Source: a bacterium (GTDB lineage Bacteria > Actinomycetota > Acidimicrobiia > Acidimicrobiales > CATQHL01). Taken from it: 7,851 nt of DNA. The stretch spans positions 1 through 7,851 of the forward strand of contig JAPONU010000433.1 of the NCBI GenBank assembly GCA_026713745.1, given 5' to 3'. The notes under the pieces are model-generated. The model saw nothing but the letters and a program-made list of their open reading frames with translations, was not told the DNA's origin and ran no database searches. The stretch's first letter is position 1. Each line of letters starts with the position of its first letter. Shown piece by piece: positions 1-5,262 of the stretch. A program made the position numbers and the translations under genes.

Positions 1-1
1 C

Positions 2-1078
2 ATCACGCGGGCCGAGGTCGCGGCGGCGGCAGGGGGCGACATCGCCCACCTCGCCTCGGGCGAGCACAAGGACGAGGCGATGGAGACCATGGCGAAGGGC
101 CTCGCCGTCGTCGTCCGCGGGCTGTACGACGAGGGGAGACTCGGGGGGATCATCGGTATGGGCGGCACCGGAGGCACCTCCATTGCGACCACCGGCATGC
201 GCGTCCTGCCGGTGGGTGTGCCCAAGGTGATGGTGTCCACGGTGGCCGGCGGCGACGTCAGCGCCTATGCGGGGACCAAGGACATCACCTTCATCCCGTC
301 CATCGTGGACGTGGCCGGGATCAACAGCATCAGCCGGGCCATCTTCGCCAACGCCGCGGGCGCGATCGCCGGCATGGTGGGCCTGCAGCGGCCGCCGGCC
401 GGCGAGGAGCGCCCGCTGGTAGTCGCCTCCATGTTCGGCAACACCACGACATGTGTCGAGAGGGCCCGCGGCGTCGTGGAGGCGGGCGGCTACGAGGTCC
501 TGGTCTTTCACGCCACCGGTATCGGGGGCAACACCATGGAGAGCCTGATCACCGACGGCTACATCGCCGGCTCCCTGGACCTGACGACCACCGAGCTGGC
601 CGACGAGGTGTGCGGCGGCGTCTTCAGCGCCGGGCCACAGCGTTGCCGGGCCGCGCCCACCGCGGGCATCCCCACCGTCGTCGCCCCGGGATGTGTCGAC
701 ATGGCCAACTTCGACGGCATCGAGACGGTCCCGGACCGGTACCGGGGCCGGAACCTGTACCAGTGGAATCCCAACGTCACCCTGTTGCGCACCGACGTCG
801 CCGAGAACGTCCGGATAGGCGAGATCCTGGCCGCCGCCCTGAACCTGGCCGCGGGGCCCGTCGCCGTGCTGCTGCCGATGCGGGGCGTGTCGATGCTGGA
901 CAGCGAGGGGGAGAGGTTCTGGGACCCCGAGGCGGACCGGGCATGCTTCGACGCCCTCCGCAACGGGCTGCGGGCGGACATCGCGGTCCATGAGATAGAC
1001 CACAACATCAACGATCCCGCCTTTGCCGACAGTGCAGCCAACACCCTGCTGGGGATGCTGCGGGACGCCGGCGGATAG
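2..1078 (+). CDS. Tm-1-like ATP-binding protein (UPF0261 family), 5'-truncated by the window edge
   Basis: The reading frame is open from base 2 to the TAG at 1076-1078. No start is needed inside the window, so the true start lies upstream. About 358 codons are present; full family members have roughly 400, so a few dozen N-terminal residues are missing. Visible family marks are a glycine-rich segment GMGGTGGTS (about 155-181), a long conserved middle with NAAGAIAGM (about 347-373), and late segments VDMANF, VPDRYRGRNLY and NPNVTLLRT. The family name comes from tomato Tm-1, whose N-terminal region binds and inhibits tomato mosaic virus replication protein. The bacterial function is not established. 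The gene ends 10 bases before the next start, so the two are surely co-transcribed. The family call is firm; the biochemical role is open. Confidence 0.93.
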   Translation: MTRAEVAAAAGGDIAHLASGEHKDEAMETMAKGLAVVVRGLYDEGRLGGIIGMGGTGGTSIATTGMRVLPVGVPKVMVSTVAGGDVSAYAGTKDITFIPSIVDVAGINSISRAIFANAAGAIAGMVGLQRPPAGEERPLVVASMFGNTTTCVERARGVVEAGGYEVLVFHATGIGGNTMESLITDGYIAGSLDLTTTELADEVCGGVFSAGPQRCRAAPTAGIPTVVAPGCVDMANFDGIETVPDRYRGRNLYQWNPNVTLLRTDVAENVRIGEILAAALNLAAGPVAVLLPMRGVSMLDSEGERFWDPEADRACFDALRNGLRADIAVHEIDHNINDPAFADSAANTLLGMLRDAGG

Positions 1079-1088
1079 GAGCGGTTCA

Positions 1089-1910
1089 GTGGCAATTTCA
1101 CGTAGCGAGATCCTTCGGCGGGTGCGCGCCGAGGTCGCCGCCGGCAGGCCCATCGTCGGCTGCGGCGCCGGCACCGGCATCTCCGCCAAGTGCGCCGAGG
1201 CGGGCGGGGCGGACCTCATCATCATCTACAACTCCGGGAGGTACCGCATGGCGGGCCGCGGCTCGCTGGCGGGTCTCATGCCCTACGGCGACGCCAACGG
1301 GATCGTTACCGAGATGGCCGCCGAGGTGCTTCCGGTGGTGGCCGACACGCCGGTGTTGGCAGGGGTCTGCGGCACCGATCCGTTCCGCCTCATGCCGGTG
1401 TTCCTGAAGCAATTGAAGGAGATCGGGTTCTCGGGCATCCAGAACTTCCCGACGGTCGGGCTCATCGACGGTGCCTTCCGGAGAAACCTGGAAGGCACCG
1501 GAATGGGGTACGACAAGGAGGTCGAAACGATCCGCGCCGCACACCAGCTGGACCTGTTCACCTCGCCGTACGTCTTCGACGAAGCCCAGGCTCAGATGAT
1601 GGCCGAGGCGGGCGCGGACATGCTCGTGGCCCACGTCGGGCTGACCACCTCGGGCAGCATCGGCGCCGCCGACGCCATGACCCTCGACGAGGCCATCGAG
1701 ACCGTGCGGGCGATCGCCCAGGCAGGCCACGGCGTGCGCGAGGACCTTCTGGTCATCTGCCACGGCGGGCCGTTCGACGAGCCGGACAACGTGGGCGAGG
1801 CGCTGGGGCGGCTTCCCGCAACCGTCGGGTTCTTCGGCGCCTCGAGCATCGAGCGCCTGCCCACCGAGCGGGCCATCACCGACCAGGTAAGGGCGTTCAA
1901 GGCCCTCTAG
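1089..1910 (+). CDS. Phosphoenolpyruvate hydrolase-like TIM-barrel protein
   Basis: This 273-residue protein fits the usual length of the family (Pfam PEP_hydrolase, formerly 'TIM-barrel signal transduction', related to the PEP mutase/isocitrate lyase fold). I chose GTG 1089 because AGGAG at 1077-1081 sits 7 bases upstream; the frame is open further up but would overlap the previous gene. Family segments are GAGTGISAK (residues 26-34), IYNSGRYRMAGRGSLAGLMPYGDAN in two blocks (about 46-70), NFPTVGLIDG, ICHGGPF, and the C-terminal GFFGASSIERLPTE. There is no signal peptide or membrane segment, so it should be cytosolic. The two-gene order matches the domain order of the fused plant Tm-1 protein, which suggests the proteins act together. 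The substrate is unknown. Confidence 0.92.
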   Translation: MAISRSEILRRVRAEVAAGRPIVGCGAGTGISAKCAEAGGADLIIIYNSGRYRMAGRGSLAGLMPYGDANGIVTEMAAEVLPVVADTPVLAGVCGTDPFRLMPVFLKQLKEIGFSGIQNFPTVGLIDGAFRRNLEGTGMGYDKEVETIRAAHQLDLFTSPYVFDEAQAQMMAEAGADMLVAHVGLTTSGSIGAADAMTLDEAIETVRAIAQAGHGVREDLLVICHGGPFDEPDNVGEALGRLPATVGFFGASSIERLPTERAITDQVRAFKAL

Positions 1911-1918
1911 CCGGGCCT
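1900..1918 (+). terminator. Weak hairpin over the stop codon of the TIM-barrel gene
   Basis: Arms AGGCCC (1900-1905) and GGGCCT (1913-1918) are perfectly complementary with a 7-base loop that contains the TAG. No T-run follows, so it is not a classic intrinsic terminator. In GC-rich DNA such a stem could arise by chance. Confidence 0.2.
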
Positions 1919-1965
1919 GCGCGGCCTCGGATCCGGATCTCTCCGCAGTGCCGGTGACCTCGTAG
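1912..1965 (+). pseudogene. Possible 3' relic of an oxidoreductase paralogue
   Basis: Read in the frame ending at TAG 1963-1965, the last residues are SDPDLSAVPVTS. The intact oxidoreductase downstream ends AVSVTS before its TAG, and the last 15 bases around the two stops are identical (see the repeat entries). This could be the tail of a second, deleted oxidoreductase gene of the same family. Only a few residues are involved, so chance is not excluded. Confidence 0.25.
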
Positions 1966-1966
1966 C
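1952..1966 (+). repeat. 15-base direct repeat, copy 1
   Basis: CGGTGACCTCGTAGC occurs here and again at 2937-2951, about 1 kb apart. In both places it is read in the same phase as VTS followed by TAG. Confidence 0.6.
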
Positions 1967-1979
1967 CTTCGATGCCGGG

Positions 1980-2165
1980 ATGACCAGCGACGCAGAGAGT
2001 TCCATCGCGGAGATCGTCGCCAACGACCTGTGTGTTGGCTGCGGGCTGTGTGAGGCGCTCACCGGGGGCAGGGTCAAGATGGTGATGACACCGGCTGGGT
2101 CGCTGCGACCCTCGGCCACCGACGGGTTCACGCGCCGGGAGGAGGCGCGACTCGTGGCGGCTTGA
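1980..2165 (+). pseudogene. N-terminal stub of an FrhB/FdhB-family protein (coenzyme F420 hydrogenase/dehydrogenase beta subunit)
   Basis: An ATG at 1980 opens a 61-codon frame that stops at TGA 2163-2165. It carries the N-terminal iron-sulphur motif of the FrhB family, CVGCGLC (Cys18, Cys21, Cys24), followed by GGRVKMVMTPAGSLRP and the FTRREEARLVAA helix. Full members run to several hundred residues and continue with the catalytic flavin/F420 or other redox domain; here everything after the first about 60 residues is missing. There is no convincing Shine-Dalgarno sequence before the ATG, so translation is doubtful. The following 100 bases hold another short open frame in a different phase, which fits an internal deletion of one gene. 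I read this as a dead remnant. A genuine 61-residue ferredoxin-like protein is a weak alternative, because only three of the cysteines needed for a cluster are present. Confidence 0.7.
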
Positions 2166-2268
2166 GACCCGCGGCCTGCGCATCGCCGAACTCGGGCGCC
2201 GGATCGACGAAGAACGCTTCGCGCGCGAGCGCTCCGGCGCACGCCGCAGGATCCAGGCAACCCGCTAG
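2166..2268 (+). pseudogene. Orphan C-terminal tail, possibly the end of the broken FrhB-type gene
   Basis: In a phase different from the preceding stub, a charged helical stretch (RGLRIAELGRRIDEERF, then ARERSGARRRIQATR) runs to a TAG at 2266-2268. It has no start of its own. Its composition and position fit the last 30-odd residues of a protein whose middle was deleted with a frameshift. I cannot match it to a family by eye, so its link to the stub at 1980-2165 is inferred from position only. Confidence 0.3.
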
Positions 2269-2273
2269 GCGCC

Positions 2274-2300
2274 TTGAGGCCCCGCATCCCGCGGCATACT
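2274..2300 (+). promoter_or_regulatory. Candidate promoter of the oxidoreductase gene
   Basis: A -35-like TTGAGG (2274-2279) is followed after 15 bases by a -10-like CATACT (2295-2300). The expected start of transcription is near 2307, giving a short leader that carries the GAGGAG ribosome site at 2328-2333. The spacing is short by 1-2 bases. Confidence 0.35.
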
Positions 2301-2338
2301 CCCCGGCAGTCCGGGTGTTGAGAAGCTGAGGAGCCAGG

Positions 2339-2950
2339 GTGCGCGTCATAGTCTTTGGAGCGACGGGAAAGACCGGAGGGCATGTCTTGCGCAGCGCCCT
2401 GGACAGTGGCCACGAGGTTACGGCCTTCGGACGGTCTGCGGCCCGGCTGGATCCTGAACCGGGCCTGAGCCTGTTCAGTGGTGACGTGTTCGACTCCGCC
2501 GCCGTGACCGACGCGGTGGCCGGTCACGATGCCGTGATCGTGTGCCTCGGCAGCACCGGTCTGCGGGACAAGACGACCCTCGCCGCCGGGACGACGACCA
2601 TCGTTGCTGCTGCGGCCAGTCACGAGGTTGGGCGGCTCATCGTCGTCTCCGCGGCGGGCGTCGGCGACAGCTGGTCGCAGATCCCGTGGAGTTCCAAGCT
2701 GCTGTTCAAGACGATGCTCCGGAATCTCTTCGCGGACCACCGGGCTCAAGAGGCCATAGTCGAGCAGAGCCCGACCAACTGGACCATCGTCCGCTCAGCC
2801 GTCCTCACCAACGGACCCGCTACTGGTGCCGTCAACGCCACGGCGACGGGAGCCACGAAACGCATCAGTCGAGCAGACCTGGCCGGGTTCCTCGTCGACC
2901 AACTCAGCGACGACTCGCACAGCCGGCAAGCCGTCTCGGTGACCTCGTAG
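2339..2950 (+). CDS. NAD(P)-binding oxidoreductase, atypical SDR (SDR_a5/NmrA-like)
   Basis: This 203-residue protein starts at GTG 2339, with GAGGAG (2328-2333) 5 bases ahead. The N-terminus is a Rossmann beta-strand and nucleotide loop, MRVIVFGATGKTGG (glycines at 7, 10, 13 and 14), followed by the second strand EVTAFGRSAARL, as in NAD(P)-binding proteins of the biliverdin/flavin reductase and NmrA-like group. Further marks are DAVIVCLGS, RLIVVSAAGVGDS, the helix around ADHRAQEAIVEQS and NWTIVRSAVLTNGP. The size, with no separate C-terminal domain, suits the short atypical SDR class. It is cytosolic. The substrate cannot be read from the sequence; flavin or quinone reduction or redox sensing are possibilities. 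It seems to be a single-gene unit, as the next gene has its own promoter. Confidence 0.9.
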   Translation: MRVIVFGATGKTGGHVLRSALDSGHEVTAFGRSAARLDPEPGLSLFSGDVFDSAAVTDAVAGHDAVIVCLGSTGLRDKTTLAAGTTTIVAAAASHEVGRLIVVSAAGVGDSWSQIPWSSKLLFKTMLRNLFADHRAQEAIVEQSPTNWTIVRSAVLTNGPATGAVNATATGATKRISRADLAGFLVDQLSDDSHSRQAVSVTS

Positions 2951-2951
2951 C
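2937..2951 (+). repeat. 15-base direct repeat, copy 2
   Basis: This second copy of CGGTGACCTCGTAGC spans the stop codon of the intact oxidoreductase gene. The first copy is at 1952-1966. Confidence 0.6.
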
Positions 2952-2954
2952 GCT

Positions 2955-2973
2955 CGCTCGAACGCCCCGAGCG
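2955..2973 (+). terminator. Hairpin just after the oxidoreductase stop
   Basis: CGCTCG (2955-2960) and CGAGCG (2968-2973) pair perfectly around a 7-base loop, beginning 5 bases after the stop codon. The stem is GC-rich but no T-run follows, so termination here is only a suggestion. Confidence 0.3.
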
Positions 2974-3074
2974 CGCCTCCCAACACGTCGGCGAGAGCGG
3001 TTCTCGGGTCTGGAAACTCCCGGATCCGGCGCTTGGTTCACAGCCGAAGAGGGCCCGGGTTGGTTACCGGGATC

Positions 3075-3094
3075 GCCTGCGGCTGCTCGCAGGC
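3075..3094 (+). other. Inverted repeat between the oxidoreductase and the first toxin-antitoxin module
   Basis: GCCTGCG (3075-3081) and CGCAGGC (3088-3094) are perfect 7-base arms with a 6-base loop, with no T-run after them. They lie 40-50 bases upstream of the module's promoter region. A hairpin insulating the module from upstream transcription is possible. The rest of 2951-3128 holds nothing I can identify. Confidence 0.3.
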
Positions 3095-3128
3095 GGGGCG
3101 GAGCACGGGCCTCGTAGTGGTTCAGCGC

Positions 3129-3167
3129 TATAATGCGGCGCGCATACCAATACGGTATGCTGAACGG
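3129..3167 (+). promoter_or_regulatory. Promoter and operator of the first MazEF-type module
   Basis: A perfect dyad, GCATACC (3142-3148), 5-base spacer, GGTATGC (3154-3160), lies 7 bases before the antitoxin ATG. That is the usual place for the operator of a self-repressing ribbon-helix-helix antitoxin. Two -10 candidates are visible. TATAAT at 3129-3134 would start transcription at the edge of the dyad. TATGCT at 3156-3161, inside the right arm, would start transcription exactly at the A of the ATG and give a leaderless mRNA. No Shine-Dalgarno sequence precedes the ATG, which favours the leaderless reading. Neither has a good -35 box. Confidence 0.55.
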
Positions 3168-3416
3168 ATGATCCAGATCGCTGTCCGACTCGATGACGAA
3201 CTCGTTGCCGAGGTCGATCACCTCGTGCGAAGCGGTGTCGTCGACTCGCGCTCGCAGGCCGTGCGCGAGGGCTTGCGGGCGCTCGTGGATCAGCGGCGGC
3301 GGCGCGCGGTGGGCGAGGCGATCGTGGAGGGATACCGCCGGCTCCCGCAGACCGACGATGAGATCGCGTGGAGCGACGAGGCGACTGTCGCCATGATCGC
3401 AGAGGAGCCCTGGTGA
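3168..3416 (+). CDS. MazE-type antitoxin, ribbon-helix-helix family
   Basis: This 82-residue protein has an N-terminal ribbon-helix-helix domain (about residues 1-45): a DNA-contacting strand IQIAVRLDD, a first helix VAEVDHLV, a turn SRSQ and a second helix AVREGLRALVD. The acidic C-terminal tail ends in EEPW and contains TDDEIAW, the type of tail that wraps around and neutralises a MazF toxin. I chose ATG 3168 because it is the family's normal first residue and lies just behind the operator; the upstream in-frame extension has no family character. Its last 4 bases overlap the toxin start (GTGA), so the pair is translationally coupled. It should repress its own operon through the dyad at 3142-3160. 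Confidence 0.9.
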   Translation: MIQIAVRLDDELVAEVDHLVRSGVVDSRSQAVREGLRALVDQRRRRAVGEAIVEGYRRLPQTDDEIAWSDEATVAMIAEEPW

Positions 3417-3721
3417 CGCCCGCCCAGGGCGACATCTGGTGGGCCGAGGCCGAGGACCGGCGGCGACCGGTGCTGGTGGTCACCCGGGACGAAGCCATCC
3501 CCGTTCTGACCAGGATCCTGGTCGCCCCCGTGACCCGCACCGTGCGAGGAATCCCCACCGAGTTGCCCCTCGACCCCGGCGACGGTCTGTCCCAGCCCTG
3601 CGCGGCGTCGTTCGACAACCTCCAGCCGATTCGCAAGTCGTTCCTGACCGACCGTCTGGGCTCGATCCGCAACCGTCGCCACGAGATCTGCGTCACACTC
3701 GAGGCCCTCGCCGACTGCTGA
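3413..3721 (+). CDS. MazF-type endoribonuclease toxin (first module)
   Basis: This 102-residue protein starts at GTG 3413, which overlaps the antitoxin stop in GTGA. The MazF/PemK fold is recognisable: GDIWWAE at the start, RRPVLVV with the conserved Arg18-Pro19, the strand LVAPVT with Thr41, LPLDPGDGL, and the C-terminal SFDNLQPI block. Arg and Thr at these places correspond to the active-site pair of known MazF RNases, so the toxin looks intact. By family knowledge it cuts RNA at a short sequence motif when the antitoxin is degraded; the motif cannot be predicted here. It is cytosolic and co-expressed with the antitoxin from the promoter at about 3129-3167. Confidence 0.9.
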   Translation: MTPAQGDIWWAEAEDRRRPVLVVTRDEAIPVLTRILVAPVTRTVRGIPTELPLDPGDGLSQPCAASFDNLQPIRKSFLTDRLGSIRNRRHEICVTLEALADC

Positions 3722-4129
3722 CAGCGCCGACCACCAACCTGCCCGGCTCACAGGACCAGACCCGACCACCAAGGCTCCGATTGGGGATTCCGCGAAGAAC
3801 GTCCGGTAGGCAAGCCGTTGGAACCGCCGGCGACCCGACCGCCCCCCACAGCGCCAACTCGGGCACGTAAAGCGCCCTGACCTGCTGGGGCGCCAACTAC
3901 TTCGGTCAGTTGGACGCGCCGGCGGGTGTCTTCGCCGCTGTCAGCGCCGGCTCTGTCCATTCGTGCGGCGTACGTGACAGGAAACACGCTCTGAACCGGT
4001 GACTCATGTGCTGCTCTGGCCTACTCCCCGTCGCTCGGGGTCTCATACGACGCCGTAGGCACCCCTGAGATACCAGAACGGCCCAGGAGTTCGGAGCCGC
4101 AGTTTGCTTGACTCCGGGCGGTGGTGGCG
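3722..4129. other. Gene-free stretch between the two MazEF-type modules
   Basis: No intact gene is visible. The stretch contains an RCC1-repeat remnant (3871-4002, listed separately) and a short hairpin CCCCG-loop-CGGGG at 4026-4040 with no T-run. The first 150 bases after the toxin stop show nothing recognisable on either strand. A TTGACT at 4108-4113 might serve as a -35 box for the second module, but it lies 21 bases from its -10, longer than usual. Confidence 0.6.
3871..4002 (+). pseudogene. Remnant of an RCC1-repeat protein (one repeat)
   Basis: Between an in-frame TAA (3868-3870) and TGA (4000-4002) the frame reads a textbook RCC1/BNR-type repeat: TCWGANYFGQLDAP, then AGVFAAVSAGSVHSCGVR. 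Such repeats build beta-propellers in secreted or lipid-anchored actinobacterial proteins. There is no start codon, and upstream of the TAA the frame still shows HSANSGT, which may be a decayed end of the preceding repeat. After CGVR the match is lost. This is therefore a fragment of a larger gene, not a gene. It lies on the plus strand, opposite to the other RCC1 piece at 4645-4905. Confidence 0.75.
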
Positions 4130-4155
4130 TTACGTATACTCCAAGGTATGCGTGA
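4130..4155 (+). promoter_or_regulatory. Promoter and operator of the second MazEF-type module
   Basis: An imperfect dyad with 10-base arms (4130-4139 and 4146-4155, 8 of 10 positions matching) and a 6-base spacer covers the start codon. Its right part contains GGTATGC (4145-4151), identical to the half-site of the first module's operator. The -10 box TATACT (4135-4140) lies 7 bases before the ATG at 4148, so transcription would start at or one base before the ATG and give a leaderless mRNA. No Shine-Dalgarno sequence is present. Confidence 0.55.
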
Positions 4156-4369
4156 CTTGACTACCATTAAGGTCTCGGTCCGGACTCGGGATGCCTTGCG
4201 TCAGCTCGCCGAACGCGAGGGGCTCACGTTCGACGCGCAAATCGAGAAGCTGATCCGGCGGGAGAAGCGTCGCATCATCGGGGCTCAGCTCGCGAGCGCC
4301 CCACTCGATTCCGACGACAAGGCCGTGCTGGATGCGTCTGCGAGCGACATCGCTGATGCGAGCGGGTGA
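4148..4369 (+). CDS. Antitoxin of the second module (ribbon-helix-helix-like, MazE/VapB type)
   Basis: This 73-residue protein begins with a beta-strand TTIKVSV and helices RDALRQLAERE and TFDAQIEKLIRREKRR, the pattern of a short ribbon-helix-helix DNA-binding domain. The acidic, hydrophobic tail DSDDKAVLDASASDIADA is typical of the toxin-binding end. I chose ATG 4148 over an in-frame GTG at 4121 because 4148 follows the -10 box at leaderless spacing and begins the family-like strand. The toxin gene starts inside its last codons (14-base overlap). It should repress its own promoter through the dyad over its start codon. It is not closely similar to the first antitoxin, so the modules are not a recent duplication. 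Confidence 0.85.
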   Translation: MRDLTTIKVSVRTRDALRQLAEREGLTFDAQIEKLIRREKRRIIGAQLASAPLDSDDKAVLDASASDIADASG

Positions 4370-4670
4370 CGTCATCCGCTGCGATTTCGGGACGCCGGCG
4401 CGGGGTGAGCCGGGATTCGTCCGACCGGCGATCGTCGTCACCTCCGATGATGTACTCGAGTTCCGGCAACACGCCATCCTGGTCGTGCCCTGTACCACCA
4501 CGAGGCGAGGGTGGTTGAGTGAGGTTGACATCGGTGGGTTCGGTGTCGCCCAGGCGCACCTGCCGACGACGGTAAGCGTGGATCGCGTCATCGAGACGAC
4601 GGGCACGAATATCGGGCCGGTCGCGCTGCAACAGATTCGAGAACTCATCGCCGACCTGCTCGAACTCTGA
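4356..4670 (+). CDS. MazF/PemK-type endoribonuclease toxin (second module)
   Basis: The protein has 104 residues. ATG 4356 gives the family start MRAGDVIRCDFG and overlaps the antitoxin stop by 14 bases; ATG 4332 would add eight residues of no family character. Conserved parts are GFVRPAIVVTSDD with Arg23-Pro24, the strand ILVVPCTT with Thr47, RGWLSEVDI, AQAHLPTTVSVDRV and the final helix IRELIADLLEL. The Arg and Thr match the active-site pair of MazF RNases, so it is probably active. It differs strongly from the first toxin in length of loops and C-terminus, which suggests a different RNA target. Its 3' end overlaps a truncated minus-strand lipoprotein frame by 26 bases. Confidence 0.9.
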   Translation: MRAGDVIRCDFGTPARGEPGFVRPAIVVTSDDVLEFRQHAILVVPCTTTRRGWLSEVDIGGFGVAQAHLPTTVSVDRVIETTGTNIGPVALQQIRELIADLLEL

Positions 4671-4905
4671 CCCAGCCGCTCCACTCAGTTGCCCACTCGA
4701 GGCGGCCAAACTCCCAGCAAGTGATCGAGCCGTCAGTCCGAAGTCCACAGGCATTGAGTTCCGCGAGAGAGATAGCAGTGAACTGCCCCGCGATGAAGGG
4801 CTCGCCGGCGGAGATGCTGCTGTGGTCGGGGGATTTGGCGCCTCCCGAGCAGGCGGTCACGGCGATTGCGACAACGGCCCCGGCGGCAACCAGTTTGCGC
4901 AACAT
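4645..4905 (-). pseudogene. Truncated RCC1-repeat lipoprotein
   Basis: From ATG at 4905-4903 the frame has 86 codons. It opens with a lipoprotein signal peptide (MLRKL, then a hydrophobic run of Ala and Val, lipobox VTAC with Cys19), followed by a Ser/Gly linker. One RCC1 repeat comes next: GQFTAISLAELNACGLRTDG and SITCWEFGRLEWATEWSG (residues about 40-77). Real homologues continue with several more repeats. Here the RCC1 character stops at residue 77-78, which falls at base 4671-4675, immediately beside the toxin's stop codon. The last eight residues come from the complement of the toxin gene. The gene was most likely cut by arrival of the toxin-antitoxin module. The short protein could still be made and anchored outside the membrane, but a lone repeat would not form a propeller. 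Confidence 0.7.
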
Positions 4906-5262
4906 CGGACTTCGCGCGGAGACGCCTTGCCGCGGACCCCTGTATGGGCGACCAGGCTCAGGCCAGCGACGCGTTGTCCGACGTGGTCCTTCAGGTTCCA
5001 CCACCATGCAAGACGAGGGACATGACGCAATAGTTCCCCGATCTGAGTCCCAGAACGGAACTTTCGGCCGACAGACCTGGGATAGCCCTTTGAACCTCCC
5101 CGGGCCTGCGGGCGCGGTGTTGTGGGGCGACGGGAACTACTGGTGAGTGTGGCGCGCGTCCACGAAGGCCTCCGCGGTCTCATAGGTGGTGTTGTCGGTA
5201 CGGCGCGGTGAGTTGCCCTGCAGGCGGCGGGTTCTGCGCCCGTCGTGGAGCGTTGCTGTCCG
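4906..5262. other. Gene-free stretch upstream of the truncated lipoprotein
   Basis: I find no gene I can support here. The stretch should contain the old promoter of the lipoprotein gene (minus strand), but no clear -10/-35 pair stands out. A weak inverted repeat AGTTCC (5032-5037) and GGAACT (5057-5062) with a long 19-base gap is present. On the minus strand after the stop of the next gene the frame continues open to about 5140 without any recognisable family. Confidence 0.5.

Noticed and set aside
1098..2183. Long minus-strand open frame (361 codons) across the TIM-barrel gene
   Set aside because: It is the complement of a clear coding gene, is rich in Arg, Gly and His without family motifs, and exists only because GC-rich genes lack stop codons in other frames.
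1907..2749. Minus-strand open frame of 280 codons over the FrhB stub and oxidoreductase
   Set aside because: It is antisense to the oxidoreductase, low in complexity and without recognisable domains or a ribosome site.
5032..5062. Inverted repeat AGTTCC/GGAACT
   Set aside because: It has six-base arms with a 19-base gap, no adjacent gene start and no T-run, which is within chance expectation.
5111..5146. Plus-strand GAVLWGDGNYW before a stop, resembling a decayed RCC1 repeat
   Set aside because: It is only about ten residues, lacks the expected cysteine and has no neighbouring repeat sequence, so chance is as likely.
4721..5146. Plus-strand open frame of 141 codons
   Set aside because: Its first half is the complement of the lipoprotein signal peptide and RCC1 repeat. 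It has no motifs or ribosome site of its own.
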